25,827 nucleotides of DNA from Bacillota bacterium (GCA_016284575.1 JAEEPD010000142.1:1-25827), one strand, 5' to 3'. Counted from the stretch's first letter, positions 7,866 to 16,298 are shown. The notes: a model not told the origin generated them from the sequence alone. Numbers and translations: made by a program.

Positions 7866-8384
7866 ATGAGATGTCCATATTGCAATGCTGATGACAGCAA
7901 AGTCATAGATTCACGCCCCACAGAGGACGGCAAAGCCATACGCCGCCGCCGCGAGTGCATACAGTGCGGAAAGCGCTTCACCACCTACGAGAAGGTGGAG
8001 GAGCTGATGTTCATGGTGGTCAAGCGTGACGGCTCCAGGGAGAGCTTCGACCGAAACAAGATACTGAACGGCATCATGCGGGCCTGCCAGAAGCGTCCCG
8101 TCTCCGTGGAACAGATGGAAGCCATCGTCGACGATGTGGAAAGGGGCCTCAACAACATGATGGAGAAGGAGGTCAGCTCCAGCTTCATCGGAGAGGTGGT
8201 CATGGATCACCTGAAGGATCTGGACGAGGTCGCCTACGTGCGCTTTGCCTCGGTCTACAGGCAGTTCAAGGACGTTAATACCTTCGTGGCGGAGATAGAA
8301 AAGCTTCTGGGCAACGACCACAAGCCCGCCAAGAAGGGCAAAAAGCCTGCCAGGGCAAAGGCTGAAGCCGTGGAGGATGAATAA
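7866..8384 (+). CDS. nrdR: Transcriptional repressor NrdR
   Basis: NrdR senses ATP/dATP and represses ribonucleotide reductase operons by binding paired NrdR boxes. The 172-residue protein has the N-terminal zinc ribbon Cys3-Cys6-Cys31-Cys34 (MRCPYCN; CIQCGKRFTTYE). The ATP-cone domain follows at about 49-139 (VVKRDGSRESFDRNKI, then EVAYVRFASVYRQF). A Lys/Ala-rich tail of about 20 residues extends past the usual family length of about 150. The ATG at 7866 is chosen over a frame opening at 7815 because GGAAGGAG precedes it and the protein then begins with the family's MRCPYC. Its TAA overlaps the cmk ATG by one base (TAATG), so the two are coupled. No reductase gene is in the window. Confidence 0.95.
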   Translation: MRCPYCNADDSKVIDSRPTEDGKAIRRRRECIQCGKRFTTYEKVEELMFMVVKRDGSRESFDRNKILNGIMRACQKRPVSVEQMEAIVDDVERGLNNMMEKEVSSSFIGEVVMDHLKDLDEVAYVRFASVYRQFKDVNTFVAEIEKLLGNDHKPAKKGKKPARAKAEAVEDE

Positions 8385-9115
8385 TGGAAGAAAGACTCAT
8401 AAGAATAGCGATAGACGGCCCCGCAGGAGCCGGCAAGACCACCATCTCCAAGCTGCTTGCGGCGCGCCTTGGCATCGACAGGATAGATACGGGAGCCATG
8501 TACAGGGCCATCGCCCTTAAGCTGGCCTGCACAGGCACCGACTATAACGACCCGGAAGCCCTTTCAGCCATGCTGGAGAGCACCGACATAGATTTTGCCG
8601 GCGGCCATGTGCTGCTGGACGGAGAGGATGTGGAGGGCTTTATCCGCACCCCTGAGATATCAGAGCTGGCCTCTGCCAGCTCCACCGTGCTTGCCATAAG
8701 GGAGAAGCTGGTGGCCATGCAGCGGGCCATAGGACTTAAGAAGTCCGTGGTGATGGACGGCCGGGATATAACCACCAACGTGCTGCCCTTTGCGGAGCAC
8801 AAGTTCTATCTTACCGCCTCCGTGGAGGAAAGGGCCCGCAGAAGAGCCCTGGAGTACCTGGAGAAGATGGAAAAGGAAGCTGCCGAGGGCGGCGAAAGCT
8901 CTGCCGAAGCCCTGGAGGCCAGAAAGTCCGTCTGGCTCACTGAAAACCTTCCGAAGATACAGGAGGAGATCCGCACAAGGGACGAAAGGGACATGAACAG
9001 GGAGCACAATCCCCTGACCATCGCCCCTGACGCAGTGGTAGTGGATTCCTCCGAGCTTTCCATAGATGAGGTCGTGTCCTCCATGCTGGAGATCATCAAT
9101 AATGACAGAAACTAA
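8384..9115 (+). CDS. cmk: Cytidylate kinase
   Basis: Cmk phosphorylates CMP and dCMP to the diphosphates, feeding nucleotide and dNTP pools in the cytosol. The 243-residue protein has the P-loop GPAGAGKTT (12-20), the substrate-binding IDTGAMYRA (about 34-42), MDGRDITTNVLPFAEHKFYL and a C-terminal NPLTIAPDAVVVDSSELS block typical of the family. A lid-region insertion rich in Glu and Ala (about 160-185) makes it some 20 residues longer than usual. Coupling to nrdR makes sense, since both act on deoxynucleotide supply. Its end overlaps the next start by 14 bases. Confidence 0.94.
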   Translation: MEERLIRIAIDGPAGAGKTTISKLLAARLGIDRIDTGAMYRAIALKLACTGTDYNDPEALSAMLESTDIDFAGGHVLLDGEDVEGFIRTPEISELASASSTVLAIREKLVAMQRAIGLKKSVVMDGRDITTNVLPFAEHKFYLTASVEERARRRALEYLEKMEKEAAEGGESSAEALEARKSVWLTENLPKIQEEIRTRDERDMNREHNPLTIAPDAVVVDSSELSIDEVVSSMLEIINNDRN

Positions 9116-9422
9116 GATATATGTGGGCCTCAACGACTCCGAGACCCGCAGGCAGGAATTCGAGACGGAAAAGTATGCCAGCATACTCAAGACCGTATGC
9201 CGCAGCTATCACGTTTCCTTTTCCTTCGCACTGGTCCAGGGAGGCTATATACACGAGGACGGAGAGTTTACACAGGAAAACTCCCTGGTGCTCTCCCTCA
9301 TAGACGCGGACCCCACCGTGGTGGAGGCCATCTCCCGGGACCTCTGCGCCTTCTTCAACCAGGAGTCGGTGCTCATAACGGAGAGCCAGGTGAAGGCCTA
9401 CTTCATAAACGAAAAGCTGTAG
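9102..9422 (+). CDS. Small conserved-looking protein of unknown function
   Basis: This 106-residue soluble protein begins MTETKIYVGLNDSETRRQEF and has no signal peptide or membrane segment. The alternation of short beta-like stretches (KIYVGLND, SFSFALVQGGYIHE, SLVLSLID) and amphipathic helices suggests a compact ferredoxin-like or ACT-like fold, which is inference only. The start is placed at 9102, inside the cmk end. GGAG lies about 10 bases upstream, and the frame's earlier ATG at 9066 would overlap cmk much further. The downstream lipoprotein starts six bases after its stop, so it is part of the same transcription unit. I do not recognise the family. Confidence 0.75.
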   Translation: MTETKIYVGLNDSETRRQEFETEKYASILKTVCRSYHVSFSFALVQGGYIHEDGEFTQENSLVLSLIDADPTVVEAISRDLCAFFNQESVLITESQVKAYFINEKL

Positions 9423-9427
9423 GGATA

Positions 9428-12400
9428 ATGAAGCGCTTTATCAGTCTGCTCCTTATGCTCTGCCTGCTGCTTTCTGGCTGCAGCCTTGGGCAGGGGAGCA
9501 AAACTGAATACACCGATCCGGCTGCGGATGACAGCTACAGGCTGCGTGCAGCCGTTTTGTGGTGCAGCAAAGGCTATGGCGGCACTGCATCCGGCTTAGG
9601 AACAACCGGAACGCCGGGGGGCAGTATCCTTCCGGAAGCCTTTCTGTATCTGAGCCAGCCCACCATTCTCGGGCTGGATGCGGTGTGCATGGACTATTTT
9701 TCCTCCAAGGAGGATGACCCGGCCTCAGGCCTTCTGAATCTGGACCTTGCGGGAGTGAAGCAGGAAAAGCAGGCTGAGCGCCTTCTGGAAAAGCTTGCTC
9801 CCTACGATCTTTTTTATCTGGACGAGAGCCTGCTGACAGCAGATGAGGCCCACTGGGTACTGCTTAAGGATGCTCTGGAAAGCCTTGCAAAGAGCGGTGC
9901 TTCGGTCTTCGTCCCCAATGCCTTTGCCCAGCGCTTCAGCCTGGAGTTTCTGGGAGCCTCCGAGGTGAAAAAAATAAACGGCTATCCCAGGCAGCTGAGC
10001 TATAACAAGCCCGGGGGCACGGATCTTACTCCTCTTACGGAGCTGGTGGAAGATTTCAAGGGTCTCTATGAGGGCTACGATCTTTTCAACGACAGGCTTC
10101 TTGGCTGTGACTACGGCTGCGGCCTGGTGCCCTCCACGGCTGTGGGCCTGGTGGACAGCTACAACTGCAGCCTCTACACAATGAACCATTATGGAGAGGG
10201 CTGGGTATACTTTGTGAATCCTCTGCTGCCTAACGAGTTTTCCGTGGGCAGCTTCACTATGGAAGGGAAGAAGTCTGCCGGAGCGGATGGCGAGTCACAG
10301 GCCGCTGCTCCCTTCGCCAGCACCACCGCCGGCTTCAATCAGCTTATCTACAGCGGCTTTGCGGAATTCGCAGCAAAGAAAAAATACGGCTACGCCATCG
10401 AAAAGGTCTACGGCTATTTCGGCAGCCCCTCCATAAGCTGGGAGCTGCACTACGAGGAGCGGGAGGGCATAAGAAACAACACCCTGATAAAGTTCTCAGA
10501 GATCGTAAAGGAGTACGATCAGATCCCCTCCTACACCATAATCCGCAGCAGCTACAAGTGGTTCCTCAAGACCGAAAGTATCAGCTACATGCTGAATTCG
10601 GCGGGCTCTGATGCCGCTCTGAATGCAGGCCCGGGTCCTGCAGCCGGCAGCGCAAAGAGCTCCGGCGAACCGCTCTATCTCTTCGATTACAACGAAAACG
10701 CCTACTCCTCAGGCGCCCACGTGGACGCGGGAGGAAAGTTCCTGAGCCAGCAGGGCGTGATAGATACCACAAGCTATTTCGATGATGACCATTCCCATGT
10801 ATACTACGCCTATCCGGAGATCCTGGATATGGACGGAGACGGCATTCTCGACATACTGAGCGGCTCCTCCGACGGCAGCCTTTACTTCTACAAGGGCCTG
10901 GGCTGGTCCGACGGACGCTTCAGGACCGAGGCGGCAGTGCAGCTAAAGGATTCTGAAGGGAGGCTTCTTTCCGTTGATTCCTACAGCTCCCCCACCGTTT
11001 TCGACGTGGACGGCGACGGATTTTCAGACATACTTTCCGGTTCCGATGACGGCTATATCTATGCAGCTTTCGGCGGGCCCGATGGCTACAGCAGCTTCAG
11101 CCTCTGGAAGCCCTATACGGAGCTGGATCTCAGCGGCACCATCTACGGAGATCAGGTGTTCGCAAGGCTTTACCATCACGATGACGGCCCTGAAGGCCTC
11201 TGGCTTCTTCTTGGAGGCAGAAAGGAGACTCCGGGCCTGAGCCTTTACTATGGCCATATGGAGGATGGCCGCTGCGTCTTCACCAGAGATGCCGCTGTCC
11301 TTGCAAGCCTTCAGTCCGACTGGCAGTCCCCCGAGTTTTTCGACTACGACGGCGACGGCATCATGGACATAGTCTGCGGCGATTACAATGGTTACATCAG
11401 CTGGTTCAAGGGCCTGGTATCGGAAAAGGATCACAGCGAGTACGGAAAGGCTTACGATCCGGCCTCGGACTTTGCCCTGGCGCCCTTCGAATATCAGGGC
11501 ACTCTTCGGACCAACGAGCTCAATTACAAGGGCAATTACAATATCAAGTTCGGAAACTACGCCACGCCCCGCTTTGCGGACCTGAACGGCGACGGGCTTA
11601 AGGATCTGATCTGCGGCAGCATGGAATACGGCCTTGCCTGTCCCATAGACGATCCCCTCTACGAATGCAGGCAGGAGCTGCAGGACCAGATAGACTACGC
11701 AAAGGCCAATAACATCTACCTCGGCGTGCATTTCTATACAAATAAGTTTGCCTCCGAACAGCGGGAGCTGTGGGAGCTGGGGGCCCAGAAAAAGGCTCTC
11801 GCAAGCTACGGCATGGATCTGAGAAGGGTGGGTGTCAACCAGCACACCTGGTACACCAGCACCCTGAACCCCAGGCAGAGCTTCCTCTCCGCCTGGAAGA
11901 GCGGCATGCTCTGGAATTCGGGCTGGGCGCCTCCGGGAGACTGGACCACGCCTCCCCAGTACGCCAAGGAGAACGTGCTGAGCCTGCCCTTCTATCTTAT
12001 GGCTCCCCCGGGTGAGACCGGAAGCGATCAGGTCTATTACGACAGACCGAAGGGCATGGCAGATGACCGCAGGAGCCGCAGCCCCCTTGAGGAGACCATA
12101 CTGATGCAGAACAACTCGGTGCTCCACTACACACCTGGGGATCTGTCGGCGATATCCGCCAAGTACCGCATGCCCATGGCCATCTTCTACCACTGCGACT
12201 ACGCCTTCCAGACTGACACAGGCGCCAGGGCTATAACAGAGACCGTTCAGCGCTTCCGGGAAAAGTACGGCTACTGCTTCAACAAGGAGGATCAGATGAT
12301 GCTTGCCAGCGCTGCAGTCATCCATCAGGATGTAAGAAGCAGCGGCGAGCTGCTGGTAAGGTCCGGCTCTTCTGCAGGTTCCCCCGATGGGTCAGCAGCT

Positions 12401-12892
12401 TCAGGAGCTGAATTTACCCCTGGCGGCGGCATCACTCTCAGGCCTGCCATGAAGAGCGAAGCCTACGGCCTCTACGACGCAGACACCGCCCTGTCCCTTG
12501 GCGCAAGGCTCTATTTTGCAGAAAATGTGCAAATAGATGGCATTAATTTGGACGCGGATATATACTTTACAGAGGAGAATTGTGTTACAATAGCATTGAA
12601 CAGGGAGGTTCACATAAATTTGGACGCCCAAAACGCTTCAGCGGCGGGCAGCGACTCGCCGTCACCGGCGGACAGCTCCATGCTCCTTCGAGTCAACATG
12701 GCAGCGGAGCTGGATACCGCAGGGGAAGCAGAGGGAAGCGTCACGGTACGCTTCCTGTCAGATGGAATGATGGAGGCCCTCGTCAGAGGCGAGGCCTTTA
12801 CTCAGGACCCGGGCTGGAAGGCCATCCGGCTTGGGGAGAATACATTGTTTATCAAATACGGCAGTAATGAAACTTTGACAGTTCAATATTGA
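9428..12892 (+). CDS. Large surface lipoprotein with FG-GAP/VCBS repeats inside a deacetylase-like domain
   Basis: This 1154-residue secreted lipoprotein has signal peptide MKRFISLLLMLCLLLSGC with lipobox LSGC and lipidated Cys18. Residues about 35-300 look alpha/beta (YDLFYLDESLLTADE, SGASVFVPNAFAQRF). Near 330-400, SPSISWELHYEEREG begins what resembles a polysaccharide-deacetylase/glycosidase barrel. Four FG-GAP/VCBS blades with Ca-binding DxDxDG-type loops follow, at residues 467 (DMDGDGILD), 526 (DVDGDGFSD), 639 (DYDGDGIMD) and 718 (DLNGDGLKD). The barrel-like part resumes at about 746-960 (YLGVHFYTNKFASEQRELW, GVNQHTW). A beta-rich domain with no obvious motif closes the protein. The start is set by the lipobox and AGGGA before the ATG; an in-frame extension to 9197 overlaps the previous gene. 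Surface polysaccharide recognition or processing is likely, with the exact activity unknown. Confidence 0.8.
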   Translation: MKRFISLLLMLCLLLSGCSLGQGSKTEYTDPAADDSYRLRAAVLWCSKGYGGTASGLGTTGTPGGSILPEAFLYLSQPTILGLDAVCMDYFSSKEDDPASGLLNLDLAGVKQEKQAERLLEKLAPYDLFYLDESLLTADEAHWVLLKDALESLAKSGASVFVPNAFAQRFSLEFLGASEVKKINGYPRQLSYNKPGGTDLTPLTELVEDFKGLYEGYDLFNDRLLGCDYGCGLVPSTAVGLVDSYNCSLYTMNHYGEGWVYFVNPLLPNEFSVGSFTMEGKKSAGADGESQAAAPFASTTAGFNQLIYSGFAEFAAKKKYGYAIEKVYGYFGSPSISWELHYEEREGIRNNTLIKFSEIVKEYDQIPSYTIIRSSYKWFLKTESISYMLNSAGSDAALNAGPGPAAGSAKSSGEPLYLFDYNENAYSSGAHVDAGGKFLSQQGVIDTTSYFDDDHSHVYYAYPEILDMDGDGILDILSGSSDGSLYFYKGLGWSDGRFRTEAAVQLKDSEGRLLSVDSYSSPTVFDVDGDGFSDILSGSDDGYIYAAFGGPDGYSSFSLWKPYTELDLSGTIYGDQVFARLYHHDDGPEGLWLLLGGRKETPGLSLYYGHMEDGRCVFTRDAAVLASLQSDWQSPEFFDYDGDGIMDIVCGDYNGYISWFKGLVSEKDHSEYGKAYDPASDFALAPFEYQGTLRTNELNYKGNYNIKFGNYATPRFADLNGDGLKDLICGSMEYGLACPIDDPLYECRQELQDQIDYAKANNIYLGVHFYTNKFASEQRELWELGAQKKALASYGMDLRRVGVNQHTWYTSTLNPRQSFLSAWKSGMLWNSGWAPPGDWTTPPQYAKENVLSLPFYLMAPPGETGSDQVYYDRPKGMADDRRSRSPLEETILMQNNSVLHYTPGDLSAISAKYRMPMAIFYHCDYAFQTDTGARAITETVQRFREKYGYCFNKEDQMMLASAAVIHQDVRSSGELLVRSGSSAGSPDGSAASGAEFTPGGGITLRPAMKSEAYGLYDADTALSLGARLYFAENVQIDGINLDADIYFTEENCVTIALNREVHINLDAQNASAAGSDSPSPADSSMLLRVNMAAELDTAGEAEGSVTVRFLSDGMMEALVRGEAFTQDPGWKAIRLGENTLFIKYGSNETLTVQY

Positions 12893-12910
12893 TTTTTAAA
12901 GGAGGATAAT

Positions 12911-14116
12911 ATGGGACTTATAAGAGCAGCATTAGGCACCGCAACAGGTATACTTGGCGATCAGTGGAAAGAGTATTTCTACTGCGAAGCACTTCCTGCG
13001 AACGTACTCGTAAGGAAGGGCTGGAAGAAGACCTCTCTTCGCTCCAGCAACGCTATTTATGACAACGTCATCACCAACGGCTCTCTGATCACCGTAGCAG
13101 ACGGACAGTGCATGATCGTTGTGGATCAGGGCAAGGTAACAGAGATCTGCGCAGAGCCCGGCGAATTCAAGTATGACGCTTCCAGCGAGCCTTCCATTTT
13201 CGATAACGGCGAGCTGGCAGATAACCTGAAGGCTATCTGGGCAAGCGCTGTAAACCGTCTCACCTTCGGCGGCGAGATCCCCAAGGACCAGAGAGTTTAC
13301 TACTTCAACACCAAGGAAATGCCCGGCAACAAGTATGGCACACCCAACCCCGTACCTTTCAGAGTTGTGGATACCAGGGCCAACATCGACATCGATGTAT
13401 CCATCAGATGCTTCGGTGAGTACAGCATCAAGCTGACCAACCCCATCCTGTTCTATGCGAATGTCTGCGGAAATGTTGCCAAGGAATATACCATCGAAGA
13501 GCTTCAGGGCCAGATGAGGACCGAACTCCTTACCGCTCTGCAGCCTGCATTCGCTAAGCTTTCCGCTAAAGGCCTGCGCTACAGTGAGCTCCCCGGCCAT
13601 GCTCCCGAGCTGGCTGAGGCACTCAACGAAGAGCTGTCCGCCAAGTGGAAGAACATGCGCGGCATCGAGATCGTTTCCTGCGGTATGTCCTCTGTCACTG
13701 CCAGCGAGGAAGATGAGAAGATGCTCAAGGAGCTCCAGAGAGCAGCAGCCCTCAGAGATCCGGGTCTTGCAGGCGGCTTCATGACCGGTTCCATCGGCGA
13801 TGCAATGAAGGATGCAGCCAACAATCCCAACGGCGCAGCCGGAGCTTTCGTAGGCGTAGGCATGGCTCAGAACGTAGGCGCAGCAGCCAATGTTCAGGGA
13901 CTTTATCAGATGGCAAATCAGCAGCCCGCTCCCGCAGCAGCTCCTGCAGCTGACACCTGGGTATGCCCCACTTGCGGCGCAACCTGCGACGGCAACTTCT
14001 GCCCCAAGTGCGGCACCAAGAAGCCTGCAGCAGAATGGGTATGCCCCACCTGCGGCAAAGCCAATTCAGTAACCGATAACTTCTGCTCCAAGTGCGGAAC
14101 CAGAAAACCCGAATAA
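12911..14116 (+). CDS. SPFH-domain protein with C-terminal double zinc ribbon (YdjI-like)
   Basis: The 401-residue protein has an SPFH/virion-core-like domain at about 10-270 (QWKEYFYCEALPANVLVRKG, FRVVDTRANIDIDVSIRCFG). An Ala/Pro-rich linker follows, then two C-terminal zinc ribbons of CxxC type (VCPTCGATCDGNFCPKCG; VCPTCGKANS then FCSKCG). No membrane segment is present. In Bacillus subtilis the ydjI product of the ydjFGHI (pspA) operon has this architecture and helps bring PspA to the membrane together with YdjG and YdjH. The next two genes here match YdjG and YdjH by domain, which supports the same kind of membrane-stress complex. AAAGGAGGATAAT directly precedes the ATG, a strong ribosome site. 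No pspA gene is visible nearby. Confidence 0.88.
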   Translation: MGLIRAALGTATGILGDQWKEYFYCEALPANVLVRKGWKKTSLRSSNAIYDNVITNGSLITVADGQCMIVVDQGKVTEICAEPGEFKYDASSEPSIFDNGELADNLKAIWASAVNRLTFGGEIPKDQRVYYFNTKEMPGNKYGTPNPVPFRVVDTRANIDIDVSIRCFGEYSIKLTNPILFYANVCGNVAKEYTIEELQGQMRTELLTALQPAFAKLSAKGLRYSELPGHAPELAEALNEELSAKWKNMRGIEIVSCGMSSVTASEEDEKMLKELQRAAALRDPGLAGGFMTGSIGDAMKDAANNPNGAAGAFVGVGMAQNVGAAANVQGLYQMANQQPAPAAAPAADTWVCPTCGATCDGNFCPKCGTKKPAAEWVCPTCGKANSVTDNFCSKCGTRKPE

Positions 14117-14145
14117 TACAGCTTAAGGAAAGGAGATAATTTGTT

Positions 14146-15216
14146 ATGGCATCACAGGTAACAAATTATAAATGTCCTTCCTGCGGAGGTCCTCTGCGTT
14201 TTGACGAGGCTCTGGGCAAGCTCCAGTGCGATTTCTGCGGCAGCATCTTCACCACCGAAGAGGTGGAGGCGATGTTCGCCGAGGCAGACAAGGCAGCTGA
14301 GGAGGCCAAGGAAAAGGAATACAGCTCGGAAGGGCTGGATCCGGATCTTCGGGCCTACAGCTGCCCCTCCTGCGGCGCTGAGCTTGTCATGGACTCCACA
14401 ACGGCAGCAGGCTCCTGCCCCTACTGCGCAAATCCGACCATAGTGCCCAAGACCCTGGAGGGTGAGTTCAAGCCGGACTACATCATTCCCTTCAAGTACG
14501 ATAAAAAGGCCGCTATGGACGCTCTTAACGCGCACTACAAGGGCAAGAAGCTGCTCCCCAAGGTCTTCGCAGATCAGAATCACATAGAGGAGATCAAGGG
14601 CGTGTATGTTCCCTTCTGGCTCTACAGCGGAACAGCCTACGGAGATGCAGACTTCAACGGCGAAAGAGTCTACTCCCAGCGTCAGGGCAGGGAAGAGGTC
14701 ATCACCACAGAGCATTACAGGCTCCACCGCTCCGGCGATGTGGACTTTGTACGCATCCCTGTGGACGGCTCCACCAAGATGCCCGATGCCCACATGGATT
14801 CCATAGAGCCCTTCAACTACGCTGAGCTGAAGCCCTTCTCAAAGGCATATCTTCCCGGCTTCATGGCCGAGGTCTACGATGTGGACGCGCAGCAGGCATC
14901 AGAGCGCAGCGAGTACAGACTCAGAAGGAGCGTCATCGAGGGTCTGGAGGAAAGCTGCAGAGGCTACGGCACAGTAACACCCATCGGCTCCCCCGACGTC
15001 CGCATGGATGTGCACGACGTGGAATACGCCATGCTTCCCGTTTGGATGCTGGCCACCAGATGGAAGGATCAGACCTATCTCTTCGCCATGAACGGACAGA
15101 CAGGAAAGCTGATCGGAGACCTTCCGGTGGACAAGGGCCGCTTCTGGGTCCAGACAGCATTGACTTTCGGCGCAGTATTCGCAGCAATAGCCGCAGCAGG
15201 CTTTTTCCTGATGTAG
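14146..15216 (+). CDS. TFIIB-type zinc-ribbon membrane protein (YdjG-like)
   Basis: The 356-residue protein has two N-terminal zinc ribbons (YKCPSCGGPL with LQCDFCGSIF; YSCPSCGAEL with SCPYCANPT) separated by a charged helix. A large beta-rich middle region follows (IIPFKYDKKAAMDALNAHYK, IKGVYVPFWLYSG, MLPVWMLATRW). One C-terminal membrane segment spans about residues 333-355 (TALTFGAVFAAIAAAGFFLM). This matches the YdjG type of the B. subtilis pspA operon. It is cotranscribed with the SPFH gene (29 bp gap with AAAGGAG) and the TPM gene, consistent with a three-protein membrane complex. A catalytic role is not evident; the zinc ribbons suggest protein or nucleic-acid contacts. Confidence 0.85.
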   Translation: MASQVTNYKCPSCGGPLRFDEALGKLQCDFCGSIFTTEEVEAMFAEADKAAEEAKEKEYSSEGLDPDLRAYSCPSCGAELVMDSTTAAGSCPYCANPTIVPKTLEGEFKPDYIIPFKYDKKAAMDALNAHYKGKKLLPKVFADQNHIEEIKGVYVPFWLYSGTAYGDADFNGERVYSQRQGREEVITTEHYRLHRSGDVDFVRIPVDGSTKMPDAHMDSIEPFNYAELKPFSKAYLPGFMAEVYDVDAQQASERSEYRLRRSVIEGLEESCRGYGTVTPIGSPDVRMDVHDVEYAMLPVWMLATRWKDQTYLFAMNGQTGKLIGDLPVDKGRFWVQTALTFGAVFAAIAAAGFFLM

Positions 15217-15226
15217 GAGGTGGACC

Positions 15227-16048
15227 ATGAACAAAAGAATTTTTGGCGTGATTCTCAGCCTGCTTATGGTTCTCGGCTGCGTAAGCTTTGCCTTTGCCGA
15301 GGGCGAGGACTACATGTATTATGTGACCGACCAGGCGGGGCTTTTCAGCGAAGCCGAGTGGAACAAGCTGGAGGATAAAGCCGCTCAGCTGTCGAAGCAG
15401 CTGAATGTAGGTATTTACATCGTCACCGTACAGGATATGGCCGATTACGGCTATTACGATATCGAACAGTTCACCCAGGACCTTTTCGAAGCCAATGACT
15501 GCGGTCTGGGTGACGACAGGGATGGCATAATGCTCTGTCTGAGCATGGCTGCCCGCGATTATGACATCGACGCCCACGGCAATTTCTCAAACTATGCCTT
15601 CACCGATTACGGTAAAGAAAAGCTGGCCGGCGTGTTCCTGGACGATTTCAGGAACAACAAATGGTATGAGGGCTTCAATGACTACCTGGATAAGTGCGAG
15701 AGCATGATAATCCAGGCGTCCAACGGCGATCCTCTGGATGTGCCCGGCACCAAGCCCATGACCGAGGGTCAGAAGGCCGGCATCAGCACCAGCGCCGGCG
15801 GCGTTATCGGAGCCATCGTTGCCTTCGTGAGAGGACTCATTCTTAAGAACTCCATGAAGAGCGCCAGCGAGGCTACAAGCGCTGCAGGCTATCTCTCCGG
15901 ACAGGTACACTTCACCAACATGGACAACATTCTGATCAACAGATCCGTTACCCGAAGGGTGATAGAAACCTCCAGCCGGAGCGGCGGAGGAGGGGGCGGT
16001 ACCACCGTCAACTCGGCGGGCCATTCCCACCACAGCGGCAAGTTCTAG
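15227..16048 (+). CDS. Secreted, membrane-anchored TPM-domain protein (YdjH-like)
   Basis: The 273-residue protein has a signal peptide (RIFGVILSLLMVLGCVSFAF, likely cut after AFA). An extracytoplasmic TPM domain spans about 30-165 (VTDQAGLFSEAEWNKLEDKA, GIYIVTVQDM, DRDGIMLCLSMAARDYDI). A membrane segment near 187-205 (GGVIGAIVAFVRGLIL) and a Gly-rich SGGGGGG tail ending HSHHSGKF complete it. TPM domains occur in photosystem-repair phosphatase-like proteins and in the YdjH partner of the B. subtilis PspA system. The ribosome site TAGGAGGTGG overlaps the stop codon of the preceding gene, so the two are tightly coupled. This is the last gene of the operon, with a terminator about 75 bp downstream. 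Confidence 0.88.
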   Translation: MNKRIFGVILSLLMVLGCVSFAFAEGEDYMYYVTDQAGLFSEAEWNKLEDKAAQLSKQLNVGIYIVTVQDMADYGYYDIEQFTQDLFEANDCGLGDDRDGIMLCLSMAARDYDIDAHGNFSNYAFTDYGKEKLAGVFLDDFRNNKWYEGFNDYLDKCESMIIQASNGDPLDVPGTKPMTEGQKAGISTSAGGVIGAIVAFVRGLILKNSMKSASEATSAAGYLSGQVHFTNMDNILINRSVTRRVIETSSRSGGGGGGTTVNSAGHSHHSGKF

Positions 16049-16123
16049 ATCGAAGACGGCTTCTCTGTGAGGAAGCCAAAAGGGTCCTGCCCAGTGCGGA
16101 CCCAAACAAAGGACAAAATAAAC

Positions 16124-16151
16124 AAATCGGGCAAAACCACTTGCCCGATTT
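16124..16151 (+). terminator. Terminator of the SPFH/zinc-ribbon/TPM operon
   Basis: AAATCGGGCAA and TTGCCCGATTT form a perfect 11-bp stem with a 6-nt loop, then TTGTTTTG. Two smaller hairpins precede it after the stop codon (GGCTTC/GAAGCC, and GGGTCC/GGACCC at 16082-16103). Confidence 0.9.
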
Positions 16152-16169
16152 TGTTTTGAGTGATAGAAT
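16141..16169 (+). promoter_or_regulatory. Candidate tRNA-Ala promoter inside the preceding terminator
   Basis: TTGCCC (16141-16146), a 17-bp spacer and TAGAAT (16164-16169, preceded by TGA as an extended -10) place the start of transcription a few bases before the tRNA. The -35 lies in the 3' arm of the upstream terminator hairpin. Confidence 0.5.
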
Positions 16170-16180
16170 ACATCTGTTTT

Positions 16181-16256
16181 GGGGCATTAGCTCAGCTGGG
16201 AGAGCGCAAGGTTCGCAATCTTGAGGCCAGGGGTTCGATCCCCCTATGCTCCACCA
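16181..16256 (+). tRNA. tRNA-Ala(CGC)
   Basis: The 76-nt cloverleaf has a 7-bp acceptor stem with the alanine identity pair G3-U70, D-stem GCTC/GAGC, a CAAGG/TCTTG anticodon stem around loop TTCGCAA (anticodon CGC, reading GCG), T-stem AGGGG/CCCCT with loop TTCGATC, discriminator A and an encoded CCA. CGC is a less common bacterial alanine anticodon and suits a GC-rich genome. It stands alone between an operon terminator and an accessory region whose repeats copy its 3' end. Confidence 0.96.
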
Positions 16257-16257
16257 T

Positions 16258-16298
16258 TTGTAAAAGGAGATAAGGCAGCGCCTTATCTCCTTTTACAA
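16258..16298 (+). terminator. Long perfect hairpin after the tRNA, probable tRNA terminator
   Basis: TTGTAAAAGGAGATAAGGC and its exact complement form a 19-bp stem with a 3-nt loop (AGC), beginning two bases after the CCA end. There is no T tract after the stem, only TTTT within its 3' arm. It may act in tRNA 3' processing and termination, or be part of the adjacent element. Confidence 0.6.

Noticed and set aside
9197..9427. In-frame 77-codon extension of the lipoprotein upstream of its signal peptide
   Set aside because: It overlaps the 106-residue gene in another frame and would bury the lipobox signal peptide inside the protein.
11024..12325. A 433-codon minus-strand frame opposite the lipoprotein
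   Set aside because: The plus strand encodes a lipoprotein with four DxDxDG loops in frame; the antisense frame has no recognisable motif or ribosome site.
12586..12591. TACAAT with extended TGT inside the 3' part of the lipoprotein gene, as an internal promoter for the SPFH operon
   Set aside because: The -35 is poor and the box falls within coding sequence; an AT-rich patch alone is not enough to call a promoter.
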